From positions 401,668,491-401,732,490 of the forward strand of contig NC_057811.1 of NCBI RefSeq assembly GCF_018294505.1: 64,000 bases of DNA. Reading direction: 5' to 3'. How positions within the stretch are numbered: position 1 is the stretch's first letter; every line of letters starts with the position of its first letter. The notes below the pieces were generated by a model that was not told the DNA's origin, ran no database searches, and was given only the letters and a program-made list of their open reading frames with translations. The stretch is from Triticum aestivum. Taxonomy: Eukaryota; Streptophyta; Magnoliopsida; Poales; Poaceae. A program made the position numbers and the translations under genes. This document shows, piece by piece, positions 44,295-56,282 of the stretch.

Positions 44295-46674
44295 CTATTT
44301 CCGTTCTGGGAGTGGTCGAACTTCAGAGGGAAAGCGTTTCTGGCCCTTGGTGTTCGGCTGGCGAGCTGATCTGTCGTCTCTATCGCCTGGTGGCCTCCTC
44401 CCCTTGTGATCGGTGTTGAGCTTGCCTGCCTGCTTGAGGACCCAACAGTTTCTGTTGGTATGATTAGCTGGCCTATCAGGGTGACCGTGAATCTGACAAG
44501 GTCGGTCTAATATCCTGTCAAGGGTGGATGGTCCATCCTGGTTTGCCTTTAGTGGCTTCTTCTGTTGACCAGGCTTCGGATTGTGAAATCTGGCATTCAC
44601 CGCTGTGTCGCATATATTACTGCGACTGTTGTGTTCGGTTCGTCGTGGCTTGCCGTTGTCGTCTCGAATTTCGGAAGTGCTCGGGTCGCGGGCGTTGTTG
44701 CTTTTACGAGCGAGCCAGTTGTCTTCTCCCGCACAAAAGCGGGTCATCAGAGCGGTAAGGGCTGTCATGGACTTAGGTCCTTCCTGGCCGAGGTTACGCG
44801 CTAGCCATTCATCCCGGATGCCATGTTTGAAGGCTGCGAGGGCTTCTGTGTCTGGACAGTCGACAATTTGGTTCTTTTTGACTAAGAACCTAGTCCAGTA
44901 GCTGACTCGCCGAGCTTCCTGGCTGACTCGCCGGGCTTCTGGACAATATGACTTAAGTAATCAGCATCTAGCGGCCGGACATACGTTCCTTGGAAGTTGT
45001 CTCGAAAGGCGTCTTCCAAATCTTCCCAGCTACCAATATAATTTTCTGGTAAACTGTTTAGCCAGTAGCGAGCTGGCCCTTTAAGCTTGAGAGGTATGTA
45101 TTTAACGGCATGAAGGTCGTCTCCACGAGCCATGTGAATGTGAAGGAGGTAATCCTCAATCCATACCGCGGGATCTGTTGTTCCATCGTACGATTCGATG
45201 TTAATGGGTTTAAACCCGTCTGGAATCGAGCTGTTTTGCTCTTGATTTGACGGCCGGATGGGTTGGTATGTTGCTCTGCTTGGGCTGCCGCTTCGTCTGG
45301 ACCGAACTGTGGCCGGCCTGCCCCATTGTTCGATGGTGATGTGGGCTCCAACGCCCTGCCATCGTATCGAGGGAGCCACCTACTCTTGGGGTGACTTTCG
45401 TCTGGGCCGCTAAGGCCGTATTCTTCAGCGGCCAGGACCTCGGTCCATCTGTCATTGAGCAAATCCTGGCTTGCTTGAAGCTGCAGCTGCTTCTTCCTTA
45501 GGCTCCTTGCAGTGGCTATAAGCCGGCGTTTAAAGCGTTCCTGCTCGAGAGGTTCCTTAGGCATGATAAAATCCTTGCTGCCGAGGATCTCCTCTTCCTC
45601 GGAGGGTGGGAGATAATTGCTGTCCTCCGAGTCTCCATATGTGGCCTGTTCATCAGGGCTGTCTTGCCCGCTTTCCTGTTCCTCCTGTTCGGATTCTACC
45701 TCAACAGGGTCTTCATTGTCTTTTCTGGTGCTAGCAGTGTTTTCTCTTGGGCGATGTGTCTTGGGGCGGCGCCATGGGCGCCGCTGTTCGGACTGTGTAC
45801 CAGGAGGTTTATTCTCGACTGGATCCTTCTCAACATCGGGTGTGTCTATCATACACACATCATACCAGGAAGTGGCCATCCCGTGTCTAGCGGGTAGCGA
45901 GCTCTGGCCAGGCCCCTCATCGTCGTCCATACCGGCGATGTCTTCGGAGCGTGGGTCAGGCGTGTTGGTTGGGTCTTCGACGGTGGCTATAAAGTGGGTG
46001 GCGGGTGGGAAGCAAAATTCTCCATCATCCGCCGTAAGTTCGAACCGAACATAGTTCGGCGCTGAGCCATCTGCCAAGGATAGGTTTTTCAATGAGTTTA
46101 GTAGGTCGCCCATGGGCGAGTGTTGGAAGACATCTGCGGCGCTGAACTTGAAGATCGATAACCGATCGAGTTCGGTATCCGCGAGCTCGCAGGGTTCGGA
46201 ACTCGACACCGGAGAAGAGTCCGGGGTTCCGTTAATGCAGATGTCGTACGTAGTGGAATCTCCGAGCGGCTCCAACGCTGCAGAATCGGTAGCCCCCGCG
46301 ATGGGGTTAAGCTTCCCATCTTCGGGGGACTTGATCTGCTCCGGATCTAAGGCCAGAGTTGCTGCAGGAGCTCTCTCCTGGATGCGGCCCGATGACAGGT
46401 TTAAGCCATGTCCATCGGGGCAGCGGGGAGCGATTGCCGCGGTCTCGAATCCGTCGAAGATCAAGTCTCCACGGGTGTCCGCGACGTAGTTCAAGCTTCC
46501 GAATCTGACCTGATGGCCAGGGGCGTAGCTGTTGATCTGCTCCAGATGGCCAAGCGAGTTGGCCCGCAGTACGAAGCCGCCAAACATGAAGATCTGTCCG
46601 GGGAGAAAGGTTTCTCCCTGGACAGCGTCATCATCGACAATTGAAGGGGCTATCAAACCTTTTAACGACGACAT
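44295..46674 (-). pseudogene. Gag of the minus-strand gypsy element, frame-shifted
   Basis: ATG 46674 starts only about 27 bp inside the 5' LTR. About 500 codons of acidic, Pro/Ser-rich N-terminal sequence follow, including ESEQEEQESGQDSPDEQAT and a basic helical piece (RLIATARSLRKKQLQLQ). Near 45250 the frame shifts, and the capsid-like retrotransposon Gag domain continues in another frame (IESYDGTTDPAVWIEDYLLH; LKLKGPARYWLNSLPENYIG; WEDLEDAFRDNFQGTYVRPL). A near-tandem duplication of about 20 bp at 44900-44940 disrupts the frame again. The last part (44768-44295) contains CQIHGHPDRPANHTNRNC, a Cys/His patch, and ends at a stop. Pol does not follow. Confidence 0.8.
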
Positions 46675-46700
46675 AGTGGAACTCTCAATGAAAGCACCAA

Positions 46701-47178
46701 TGTCGGTGTCAAAACCGGCGGATCTCGGGTAGGGGGTCCCAAACTATGCGTCTAGGATCGATGGTAACAGGAGACGGGGGGCACGATGTTTACCCAGGTT
46801 CGGGCCCTCTCTATGGAGGTATACCCTACTTCCTGCTTGATTGATCTTGATGAATATGAGTGTTACAAGAGTTGGTCTACCACGAGATCGTAATGGCTAA
46901 ACTCTAGAAGTCTAGCCTATGTGTATATGGTAATGAATATGTCCTATCCGGACTATGCTCTCCGGTTTATATAGACACCGGGAGATCCTAGGTTACATGG
47001 AGTCGGTTACATAAGAAGGAATCTTCACAGCTGGTCACCTAGCTTGCCTTCCACGACAAGGAAAGTCCAATCCGGACACGAGTATAGTCTTCGGCCTTCG
47101 TATCTTCACAGCCCATCAGTCCGGCCTAATGAATAGCAGGCCCGACGCACGAGGACCCCTTAGTCCAAGACTCCCTCA
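46701..47178 (-). repeat. 5' LTR of the minus-strand gypsy element
   Basis: 478 bp, about 20 hand-counted differences from the 3' LTR. On the sense strand it ends CACCGACA, directly followed by TTGGTGCTTTCATTGAGAG, the presumed primer site, whose tRNA I could not identify. Confidence 0.9.
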
Positions 47179-47183
47179 GCTGC

Positions 47184-49272
47184 ATTCACGTTAAATAGGG
47201 CACCATCTAAATCCGTTGAGATGACACCTTATGAACTGTGGTTTGGCAAGAAACCCAAGTTGTCGTTTCTTAAAGTTTGGGGCTGCGATGCTTATGTGAA
47301 AAAGCTTCAACCTGATAAGCTCGAACCCAAATCGGAGAAATGTGTCTTCATAGGATACCCAAAGGAGACTGTTGGGTACACCTTCTATCACAGATCCGAA
47401 GGCAAGACATTCGTTGCTAAGAATGGATCCTTTCTAGGGAAGGAGTTTCTCTCGAAAGAATTGAGTGGGAGGAAAGTAGAACTTGATGAGGTAACTGTAC
47501 CTGCTCCCTTATTGGAAAGTAGTTCATCACAGAAATCAGTTCCTGTGACTCCTACACCAATTAGTGAGGAAGCTAATGATGATGATCATATAACTTCAGA
47601 TCAAGTTACTACTGAACCTCGTAGGTCAACCAGAGTAAGATCCGCACCAGAGTGGTACGGTAATCCTATTCTGGAGGTCATGTTACTTGACCATGACGAA
47701 CCTACGAACTATGAGGAAGCGATGATGAGCCCAGATTCCGCAAAATGGCTTGAGGCCATGAAATCTGAGATGGGATCCATGTATGGGAACAAAGTGTGGA
47801 CTTTGGCTGACTTGCCCGATGATCGGCAAGCCATCTAAAATAAATGGATCTTCAAGAAGAAGACTGACGTTGATGGTAATGTTACTGTCTACAAAGCTCG
47901 ACTCGTTGCGAAAGGTTTTCAACAAGTTCAAGGAGTTGACTACGATGAGACTTTCTCACCCGTAGTGATGCTTAAGTCCGTCCGAATCATGTTGGCAATT
48001 GCTGCATTTTATGATTATGAAATTTGGCAAATGGATGTAAAGACTGCATTCCTGAATGGATTTCTGGAAGAAGAGTTGTATATGATGCAACCTGAAGGTT
48101 TTATCAATCCAAAGGATGCTAACAAAGTGTGCAAGCTCCAGTGATCCATTTATGGACTAGTGCAAGCATCTCGGAGTTCGAATAAATGCTTTGATAGTGT
48201 AATCAAAGCATATGGTTTTATACAGACTTTTGGAGAAGCCTGTATTTACAAGAAAGTGAGTGGGAGCTCTGTAGCATTTCTAATATTATATGTGGATGAC
48301 ATATTGTTGATGGGAAATGATATAGAATTTCTGGATAGCATAAAAGGATACTTGAACAAGAGTTTTTCAATGAAAGACCTCGGTGAAGCTGCTTATATAT
48401 TGGGCATCAAGATCTATAGAGATAGATCGAGACGCTTAATTGGACTTTCACAAAGCACATACCTTGATAAACTATTGAAGAAGTTCAAAATGGATCAAGC
48501 AAAGAAAGGGTTCTTGCCTGTGTTACAAGGTGTGAAGTTGAGTCAGACTCAATGCCCGTCCACTGCAGAAGATAGAGAGAAAATGAAAGTTGTTCCCTAT
48601 GCTTCAGCCATAGGCTCTATCATGTATGCAATGCTGTGTACCAGACCTGATGTGTCCCTTGCTATTAGTTTAGCATGGAGGTACCAAAGTAATCCAGGAG
48701 TGGATCGCTGGACAGCGGTCAAGAACATCCTGAAATACCTGAAAAGGACTAAGCATATGTTTCTTGTTTATGGAGGTCACAAAGAGCTCGTCATAAATGG
48801 TTACGTCGATGCAAGCTTTGACACCGATTCAGATGACTCTAAGTCACAAACTGGATACGTATTTATATTGAACGGTGGACCTGTCAGTTGGTGCAGTTCT
48901 AAGCAAAGTGTCGTGGCGGGATCTACGTGTGAAGCGGAGTACATAGCTGCTTCAGAAGCAGCAAATGAAGGAGTCTGGATGAAGGAGTTCAAATCTGATC
49001 TAGGTGTCATACCTAGTGCATCGGGTCCAATGAAAATATTTTGTGACAATACTGGTGCAATTGCCTTGGCAAAGGAATCCAGATTTCACAAGAGAACGAA
49101 GCACATCAAGAGTCGCTTCAATTCCATCCGCTATCAAGTCAAGGAGGGAGACATAGAGATTTGCAAGATACATACGGATCTGAATGTTGCAGACCCGTTG
49201 ACTAAGCATCTCTCACGAGCAAAACAAGATCAGCACCAAGACCCCATGGGTGTTAGAATCACTACTTTGTAA
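47184..49272 (+). pseudogene. Copia integrase C-terminus, reverse transcriptase and RNase H
   Basis: This resumes the copia frame after the gypsy insertion (TPYELWFGKKPKLSFLKVWG), then the Ser/Thr/Glu-rich integrase tail. Reverse transcriptase motifs follow: NKWIFKKKTDVDGNV, YKARLVAKGFQQVQGVDYDE and the catalytic YVDD at 48289-48300. RNase H follows with DASFDTDSDDSKSQTGY and SSKQSVVAGSTCEAEYIA. It ends KHIKSRFNSIRYQVKEGDIE ... ADPLTKHLS with the stop at 49270-49272. Stops interrupt it: TAA at 47836-47838 (Glu expected) and TGA at 48142-48144 (Arg expected, a CGA-to-TGA change typical of methylated CpG decay). From 48160 on, 370 codons are open. Confidence 0.9.
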
Positions 49273-49292
49273 TCTAGATTATTGACTCTAGT

Positions 49293-49305
49293 ACAAGTGG
49301 GAGAC
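49293..49305 (+). promoter_or_regulatory. Polypurine tract of the copia element
   Basis: ACAAGTGGGAGAC directly precedes the 3' LTR. Confidence 0.8.
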
Positions 49306-49694
49306 TGAAGGAAATATGCCCTAGAGGCAATAATAAAGTTGTTATTTATATTTCCTTATATCATGATAAATGTTTATTATTCATACTAGAATTGTATTAA
49401 CTGAAAACTTAGTACATGTGTGAATACATAGACAAACAGAGTGTCACTAGTATGCCTCCACTTGACTAGCTCGTTGAATCAAAGATGGTTAAGTTTCCTA
49501 GCCATAGACATGAGTTTTCATTTGATTAAGGGGATCACATCATTAGAGAATGATGTGATTGACTTGACCCATTCCGTTAGCTTAGCACTTGATCGTTTAG
49601 TATGTTGCTATTGCTTTCTTCATGACTTATACATGTTCCTATGACTATGACATTATGCAACTCCCGAATACCGGAGGAACACTTTGTGTGCTAC
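49306..49694 (+). repeat. 3' LTR fragment of the copia element
   Basis: Matches 34120-34508 and stops at TGTGTGCTAC, where the Sabrina-like LTR begins. The remainder lies beyond the window. Confidence 0.9.
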
Positions 49695-51278
49695 TGATAC
49701 GGCTCCAACGTATCTATAATTTTTTATTGCTCCATGCTATATTATCTTCTGTTTTGGACATTATTGGGCATTATTATTCACTTTTATATTATTTTTGGGA
49801 CTAACCTATTAACCGGAGGCCCAGCCCAGAATTACTGTTTTTTTCCTATTTTAGAGTTTCGCAGAAAAAGAATATCAAACGGAGTCCAAACGGAATGAAA
49901 CCTTCGGGAACGTGATTTTCGGAACAAACATGATCCAGAGGACTTGGAGTCTACGTCAAGAAATCAACCAGGAGAGCACGAGGCAGGGGGGCGCGCCTAC
50001 CCCCCTGGGCGCGCCCTCTACCCTCGTGGGGCCCACGTTGCTCCACCGACGTACTTCTTCCTCCTATATATACCTACGTACCCCCAAACGATCAGATACG
50101 GAGCCAAAAACCTAATTCCACCGCCACAACCTTCTGTACCCATGAGATTCCATCTTGGGGCCCGTTCCGGAGCTCTGCCGGAGGGGGCATCCATCACGGA
50201 GGGCTTCTACATCAACACCATAGCCCCTCCGATGAAGTGTGAGTAGCTTACCTCAGACCTTTGGGTCCATAGTTATTAGCTAGATGGCTTCTTCTCTCTT
50301 TTTGGATCTCAATACAATGTTCTCCCCCTTTCTTGTGGAGATCTATTGGATGTAATCTTCTTTTGCGGTGTGTTTGTTGAGACCGATGAATTGTGGGTTT
50401 ATGATCAAGTTTATCTATGAACAATATTTGAATCTTCTGAATGGTTTTATGTATGATTGGTTATCTTTGCAAGTCTCTTCGAATTATCAGTTTGGTTTGG
50501 CCTACTAGATTGATCTTTCTTGCAATGGGAGAAGTGCTTAGCTTTGGGTGCAATCTTGCGGTGTCCTTTCCCAGTGACAGTAGGGGCAGGAAGGCATGTA
50601 TAGTATTGTTGCCATCGAGGATAACAAGATGGTTTTTTAATCATATTGCATGAATTTATCCCTCTACATCATGTCATCTTGCTTAAGGCGTTACTCTGTT
50701 CTTATGAACTTAATACTCTAGATGCATGTTGGATAGCGGTCGATGTGTGGAGTAATAGTAGTAGATGCAGGCAGAAGTCGGTCTACTTGTCTCGGACGTG
50801 ATGCCTATATACATGATCATACCTTGATATTCTCATAACTATGCTCAATTATGTCAATTGCTCAACAGTAATTTGTTCACCCACCGTAAAATACTTATGC
50901 TCTTGAGAGAAGCCACTAGTGAAACCTATGGCCCCCGGGTCTATCCTCATCATATTAATCTTCCAACACTTAGTTATTTCCGTTGCCTTTTACTTTGCTT
51001 TTATTTTACTTTGCATCTTCAGCACAAAAATACCAAAGATATTATCTTATCATATCTATTAGATCTCACTCTCGTAAGTGACCGTGTAGGGATTGACAAC
51101 CCCTTATCGTGTTGGTTGCGAGGATTTATTTGTTTGGTGTAGGTGCGAGGGACTCGCGCGTAGACTCCTACTGGATTGATACCTTGATTCTCAAAAACTA
51201 AGGGAAATACTTACGCTACTTTGCTGCATCACCCTTTCCTCTTCAAGGGAAAACCAACGCAGTGCTCAAGAGGTAGCA
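49695..51278 (+). repeat. 5' LTR of Sabrina-like element A
   Basis: 1584 bp, TGATACGGCTCCAACGTATC to AAGAGGTAGCA. The first motif has a T-to-G change relative to its relatives. The 3' boundary is set by comparison with the 3' LTR at 1123-2718. Confidence 0.85.
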
Positions 51279-51289
51279 AGAAGGATTTC

Positions 51290-51307
51290 TGGCGCCGTTG
51301 CCGGGGA
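51290..51307 (+). promoter_or_regulatory. Primer binding site of element A, tRNA-Asp type
   Basis: TGGCGCCGTTGCCGGGGA, 11 bp after the LTR, as in the WHAM-like element. Confidence 0.85.
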
Positions 51308-51498
51308 GGTCTACGCAAAAGTCAACATACCAAGTACCCATCACAAACCCTTATCTCCCGCATTACATTATTTGCCATTTGCCTCTCGTTTTCCTCTCCC
51401 CCACTTCACCCTTGCTATTTTATTCGCCCTCTCTTTTCTGTTTGCTTCTTTTTGCCCGTCTCTTGTTTCCTCGTGTGTTGGATTGCTTGCTTGTCACG

Positions 51499-53573
51499 AT
51501 GGCTCAAGATAATACCAAATTATGTGACTTTACCAATACCAACAATAATGATTTCCTTAGCACTTCGATTGCTCCTCTTACCGATACTTAATATTGTGAA
51601 ATCAATGCTGCTTTGTTGAATCTTGTTATGAAAGATTAATTCGCCGGCCTCCCTAGTGAAGATGCCGCTACTCATCTAAATAGCTTCGTTGATTTGTGTG
51701 ATATGCAAAAGAAGAAAGATGTTGACAATGATATTGTTAAATTGAAGATATTTCCTTTTTCGCTTAGAGATCGTGCTAAAGCTTGGTTTTCGTCTTTGCC
51801 TAAAAATAGTATTGATTCTTGGAATAAGTGCAAAGATGCTTTTATCTCTAAGTATTTTCCTCCCGCTAAGATTATCTCTCTTAGAAACGATATTATGAAT
51901 TTTAAGCAACTTGATCATGAACATGTTGCACAAGCTTGGGAGAGGATGAAATTAATGATACGTAATTGCCCCACTCATTGTTTCAATTTGTGGATGATTA
52001 TACAAAATTTTTATGCCAGATTGAATTTTACTTCTAGAAATCTTTTAGGTTCGGCCGCGGGAGGCACTTTTATGGAAATCACTTTAGGAGAAGCCACTAA
52101 ACTCCTAGATAATATTATGGTTAATTATTCTCAATGGCACACTGAAAGATCTACTAATAAAAAAGTGCATGCGATAGAAGAAATTAATGTTTTGAGTGGA
52201 AAGATGGATGAACTTATGAAATTATTTGCTACTGAAAGTGTTTCTTCTGATCCTAATGATATGCCTTTGTCTACTTTGATTGAGAATAATAATGAATCTA
52301 TGGATGTGAATTTTGTTGGTAGGAATAATTTTGGTAACAACGCGTATAGAGGAAACTTTAATCCTAGGCCTTATCCTAGTAATTCCTCTAATAATTATGG
52401 TAATTCCTACAACGATTCTTATGGAAACTTTAATAAGATGCCCTCTGAATTTGAGACTGGTGTTAAGGGATTTATGAATTTGCAAAAGAATTTCAATGCT
52501 TTGCTTGAAGAAAAATTGCTTAAAGTTGATGAATTGGCTAGGAACGTTGATAGAATTTCTCTTGATGTTGATTCTTTGAAACTTAGATCTATTCCTCCTA
52601 AGCATGATATCAATGAGTCTCTCAAAGCCATGAGAATTTCCATTGATGAGTGCAAAGAAAGAACCACTAGGATGCGTGCTAAGAAAGATTGCTTTATGAA
52701 AGCATGTTCTTCAAATTTCTTTGAAAATAAAGATGAAGATCTAAAAGTTATTGATGTGTCCCCTATTAAATCTTTGTTTTGCAATGTGAATCTTGATAAT
52801 GATGGGACTGAATATGATCCACCTTTACCTAGAAGGCGTTCCAAAAATTCGGAGTTTTTAGATCTTGATGCTAAAATTGATAAAAGTGGGATTGAAGAGA
52901 TCAAAACATTAGATAAACCCACTATTTTGGATTTCAAGGAATTTAATTATGATAATTGCTCTTTGATAGATTGTATTTCCTTGTTGCAATCCGTGCTAAA
53001 TTCTCCTCATGCTTATAGTAAAAATAAAGCTTTTACCAAACATATCGTTGATGTTTTGATGCAATCGTATGAAGAAAAACTTGAGTTGGAAGTTTCTATC
53101 CCTAGAAAACTTTATGATGAGTGGGAACCTACTATTAAAATTAAGATTAAAGATCATGAATGGTATGCTTTGTGTGATTTGGGTGCTAGTGTTTCCACGA
53201 TTCCAAAAACTTTGTGCGATTTGCTAGGTTTCCGTGATTTTGATGATTGCTCTTTAAACTTGCACCTTGCGGATTCCACCATTAAGAAACCTATGGGAAG
53301 AATTAATGATGTTCTTATTGTTGCAAATAGGAACTATGTGCCCGTAGACTTTATCGTTCTTGACATTGATTGCAATCCTTCATGTCCTATTATTCTGGTA
53401 GACCTTTCCTTAGAATGATTGGTGCAATTATTGATATGAAGGAAGGGAATATTAGATTCCAATTTCCATTAAAGAAAGGCATGGAACACTTCCCTAGGAA
53501 GAAAATAAAATTACCATATGAATCTATTATGAGAGCCACTTATGGATTGCCTACCAAAGATGGCAATACCTAG
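51499..53573 (+). pseudogene. Gag-protease of Sabrina-like element A
   Basis: ATG 51499 (MAQDNTKLCDFTNTNNND) opens the frame. In-frame TAAs at 51589-51591 and 51637-51639 precede the main open part (51694-53418). That part holds the Athila-type Gag core (FPFSLRDRAKAWFSSLPKNS; FISKYFPPAKIISLRNDIMN; QAWERMKLMIRNCPTH), an Asn/Gly/Tyr-rich segment (about 52310-52440, GNNAYRGNFNPRPYPSNSSN) and a long helical region. The aspartic protease follows with CDLGASVSTIPKTLCDLLG and VDFIVLDIDCNPSCPIIL. A one-base loss near 53397 shifts the frame, and the remaining 50 or so codons (AIIDMKEGNIRFQFPLKKGM) end at TAG 53571-53573. Reverse transcriptase is absent. The gag here differs from that of element B. Confidence 0.85.
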
Positions 53574-54989
53574 ATCTATCCTTGCTTTTATGCCTAGCTA
53601 GGGGCGTTAAACGATAGCGCTTGTTGGGAGGCAACCCAATTTTATTGTTAGTTTTTGCTTTTTGCTTCTGTTTAGGAATAAATCTTTGATCTAGCCTCTG
53701 GTTAGATGTGTTTTTATGTTTTAATTAGTTTTTGTGCCAAGTTAAACCTATAGGATCTTCTTGGATGATAGTTATTTGATCTTGCAGAAAATTCCAGAAA
53801 CTTTCTGTTCACAAAAATAATTGTTAAAAATCACCAGAACGTGATAAAATACTGATTCCAATTTCTGCTGATCAATAAGAAAATTTCCTAGGACGTCCTA
53901 TTTTGTCTGATTTTTTGGAGCTCCAGAAGTTTGCCTTAGTTACAGATTACTACAGACTGTTCTGTTTTTGACAGATTCTGTTTTTCGTGTGTTGTTTGCT
54001 TATTTTGATGAATCTATGGCTAGTAAAATAGTTTATAAACCATAGAGAAGTTGGAATATAGTAGGTTTAACACCAATATAAATAAAGAATGAGTTCATTA
54101 CAGTACCTTGAAGTGGTCTTATGTTTTCTTTCGCTAACGGAGCTCACGAGATTTTCTGCTGAGTTTTGTGTTGTGAAGTTTTCAAGTTTTGGGTGAAAGA
54201 TTTGATGGATTATGGAACAAGAAGTGGCAAGAGCCTAAGCTTGATGATGCCCATGGCACACCCAAGATAATTTAAGGACACCAAAAAGCCAAAGCTTGGG
54301 GATGCCCCGGAAGGCATCCCCTCTTTCGTCTACTTCCATCGGTAACTTTACTTGGAGCTATATTTTTATTCACCACATGATATGTGTTTTGCTTGGAGCG
54401 TCTTGTATGATTTGAGTCTTTGATTTTTAGTTTACCACAATCATCCTTGCTGTACACACCTTTTGATAGAGACACACATGATTCGGAAATTATTAGAATA
54501 CTCTATGTGCTTCACTTATATCTTTTGAGTTATATAGTTTTTGCTCTAGTACTTCACTTATATCTTTTAGAGCACGATAGTGGATTTGTTTTATAGAAAC
54601 TATTGATCTCTCATGCTTCACTTAGATTATTTTGATAGTCTTAAATAGCATGGTAATTTGCTTAAATAATCCTAATATGCTAGGTATTCAAGAATATTAA
54701 AAACTTTCTTATGAGTGCATTGAATACTAAGAGAAGTTTGATGCTTGATGATTGTTTTGAGATATGGAGGTAGTGATATTAAAGTTGTGCTAGTTGAGTA
54801 GTTGTGAATTTGAGAAATACTTGTGTTGAAGTTTGCAAGTCCCGTAGCATGCACGTATGGTAAACGTTATGTAACAAATTTGAAACATGAGGTGTTCTTT
54901 GATTGTCCTCCTTATGAGTGGCGGTCGGGGACGAGCGATGGTCTTTTCCTACCAATCTATCCCCCTAGTGTATGTTTCATCAACTAGTG
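53574..54989 (+). other. 3' noncoding tail of Sabrina-like element A
   Basis: No gene. Aligns with 63040-64000 and, reversed, with 4074-5500. It has a 9-bp-stem hairpin, GGGGATGCC-CCGGAA-GGCATCCCC, at about 54298-54321, plus two polypurine-like units. Confidence 0.8.
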
Positions 54990-55471
54990 CCACTATAATG
55001 TAATCATGCCTTTTCATTATCTGTGCAAACAGGGTTATTCAGCTGCATTTTGGTGGAACTGCAGAAATGTACGGATGGAACCGACATATATGCAGAGTGC
55101 GAGGTGCCAAGTAAAAATTACCGACACCAACCCTGCTCCATCTAAGCATTGGCATCCACCACCATCAGTGGGATGTGTGGCGCTCACTATGGATGGATCT
55201 TTCTCGGCAGCAAATCCTCTAACCAAATACTAGTAGCTTAGACTTCAAAAAAAATACTAGTAGCTTATATTGGCAGTTTTCTAGGGTGTACTCTTTTATG
55301 AAAGAAGCACCAATCTAATTTTCTTTATTTGTACACAGTGTCACAACTTTGACCCAAAGGTCCAGAGCTATTTTAGGGTGATTGGCGTAGTACTCGGAGA
55401 CTGATTGTAAGCATGATTTTTATTAGCTGTCACACTGATTGTAAGCATGAGCAGATGGAAGATTAGGTTAG
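54990..55471 (+). pseudogene. Gene-fragment region with RNase H-like text
   Basis: After a splice-acceptor-like CTGTGCAAACAG (about 55021-55032) a 75-codon frame reads to 55233. The phrase SKHWHPPPSVGCVALTMDGS is typical of the start of plant RNase H-like (RVT_3) domains, where W-x-PPP-G-x-V-K is followed by DGSF. The catalytic remainder is missing. It may be a captured gene piece or a LINE-related fragment. The sequence from 55234 to 55471 has no further coding signal. Confidence 0.35.
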
Positions 55472-56054
55472 TGTCACGACCGGTTTTTCAATAAAATAAT
55501 TATTGAGAGACCGATCCCTTTTACGGACCAGTGAGGAAGAATTCCTTCTCACTGGTAGACAATATCTTGGTCACAGAAGAAAAATACCAGGAGTACTAAA
55601 TATAATACAAGGTTGAGCAGAGACTGCCCAACAATTTATTACATGCACGCCGCTAAAACAATACGGCGGATAGGGTGGCAACTACTAACTCACGATAATA
55701 ACGGTGGTGGAAATATCACCGCGAAGCGAGTGATATGATTCCAGAAGACTACAACTCATCGAGCGTCGGAGTGAGGCTCGAGGAGACTTATTGCGGGTGG
55801 CGGAAGCGTATACAATGCAAGTGACCAATATCCGGGATCGCGCAGGACTGACTGGGACTCCTCTAGGCATCGGACGCGCTATCAAACTCTTCATCCAAGA
55901 GATCGCCTTCGTCAACATCTGGCCAAATCAACAAGCCAGGTGAGTACTATGAAAGTACTCGCAAGACAGTTCGGACATAAGATATAATAAATGTAAACAT
56001 GAAGCACATGAACAAGTTAACCGGTGCGATCAGACATAGATGTAATAAATACTG

Positions 56055-56282
56055 GGTGCCAAGCGAGGGTCTGAATGACGCCTCGAGCGGAAACTGCAGA
56101 ATAGTAATACTGGTACCAAACGAGTGTCTGAAAGACCCCTCGAGCGGAAAATGCAGAATAGTAGTACAGGTGCCAAACGAGTGTCTGAAAGACTCCTCGA
56201 GCGGAAAATGCGGAGTAATAATGCGGGTGCCAAACGAGTGTCTGAAAGACTCCTCGAGCGGAAAATGCGGGACAATAATGCC
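56055..56282. repeat. Four tandem copies of a 57-bp unit in the solo LTR
   Basis: Units start at 56055, 56112, 56169 and 56226, each beginning GGT(G/A)CCAA(A/G)CGAG and containing CCTCGAGCGGAAA. Because 57 is divisible by three, all frames show repeated peptides, which is not evidence of coding. Confidence 0.95.

Larger units (their letters stand above)
38996..47178 (-). mobile_element. Complete Ty3/gypsy element on the minus strand with an antisense gene
   Basis: LTRs at 38996-39474 and 46701-47178 are flanked by GCTGC (38991-38995 and 47179-47183). The LTR TATA signal (TATATAAACC) and the gag frame are on the minus strand, so the right LTR is the 5' LTR. Gag is followed by about 1.2 kb without protease, reverse transcriptase or integrase. 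A multi-exon gene on the opposite strand (39986-42917) then fills the space to the 3' LTR. The element therefore looks non-autonomous. Extra antisense ORFs are known in Tat-lineage Ty3/gypsy elements, so this lineage is suggested. Confidence 0.9.
34120..49694 (+). mobile_element. Ty1/copia element (Angela/BARE-1-related), split and truncated
   Basis: The 5' LTR is 34120-35867, then a primer site, a long leader, a gag-pol pseudogene and a polypurine tract. A 3' LTR follows whose first 389 bp (49306-49694) are present. The gag-pol frame is interrupted by a complete Ty3/gypsy element at 38996-47178. The 3' LTR is interrupted by a Sabrina-like element at 49695. The remaining 3' LTR and the right target copy (expected GGAAC from 34115-34119) lie outside the window. 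The family is recalled from the CCCTAGAGGCAATAATAAAG terminus. Confidence 0.9.
49695..54989 (+). mobile_element. Sabrina-like Athila-type element A, 3' part missing
   Basis: Inserted into the copia 3' LTR after GCTAC (the left target copy). It has a 5' LTR, a tRNA-Asp primer site, a gag-protease pseudogene and a noncoding tail that ends near 54989, where unrelated sequence begins. No reverse transcriptase or integrase and no 3' LTR are in the window. Whether the element resumes past 64000 cannot be seen. Confidence 0.8.

Noticed and set aside
45617..46489. Plus-strand ORFs of 125-145 codons
   Set aside because: They are antisense shadows of the long minus-strand gag frame.
56055..56282. Regular 57-bp repeats considered as a CRISPR-like array
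   Set aside because: Units are contiguous without unique spacers and lie inside a plant solo LTR; this is a minisatellite.
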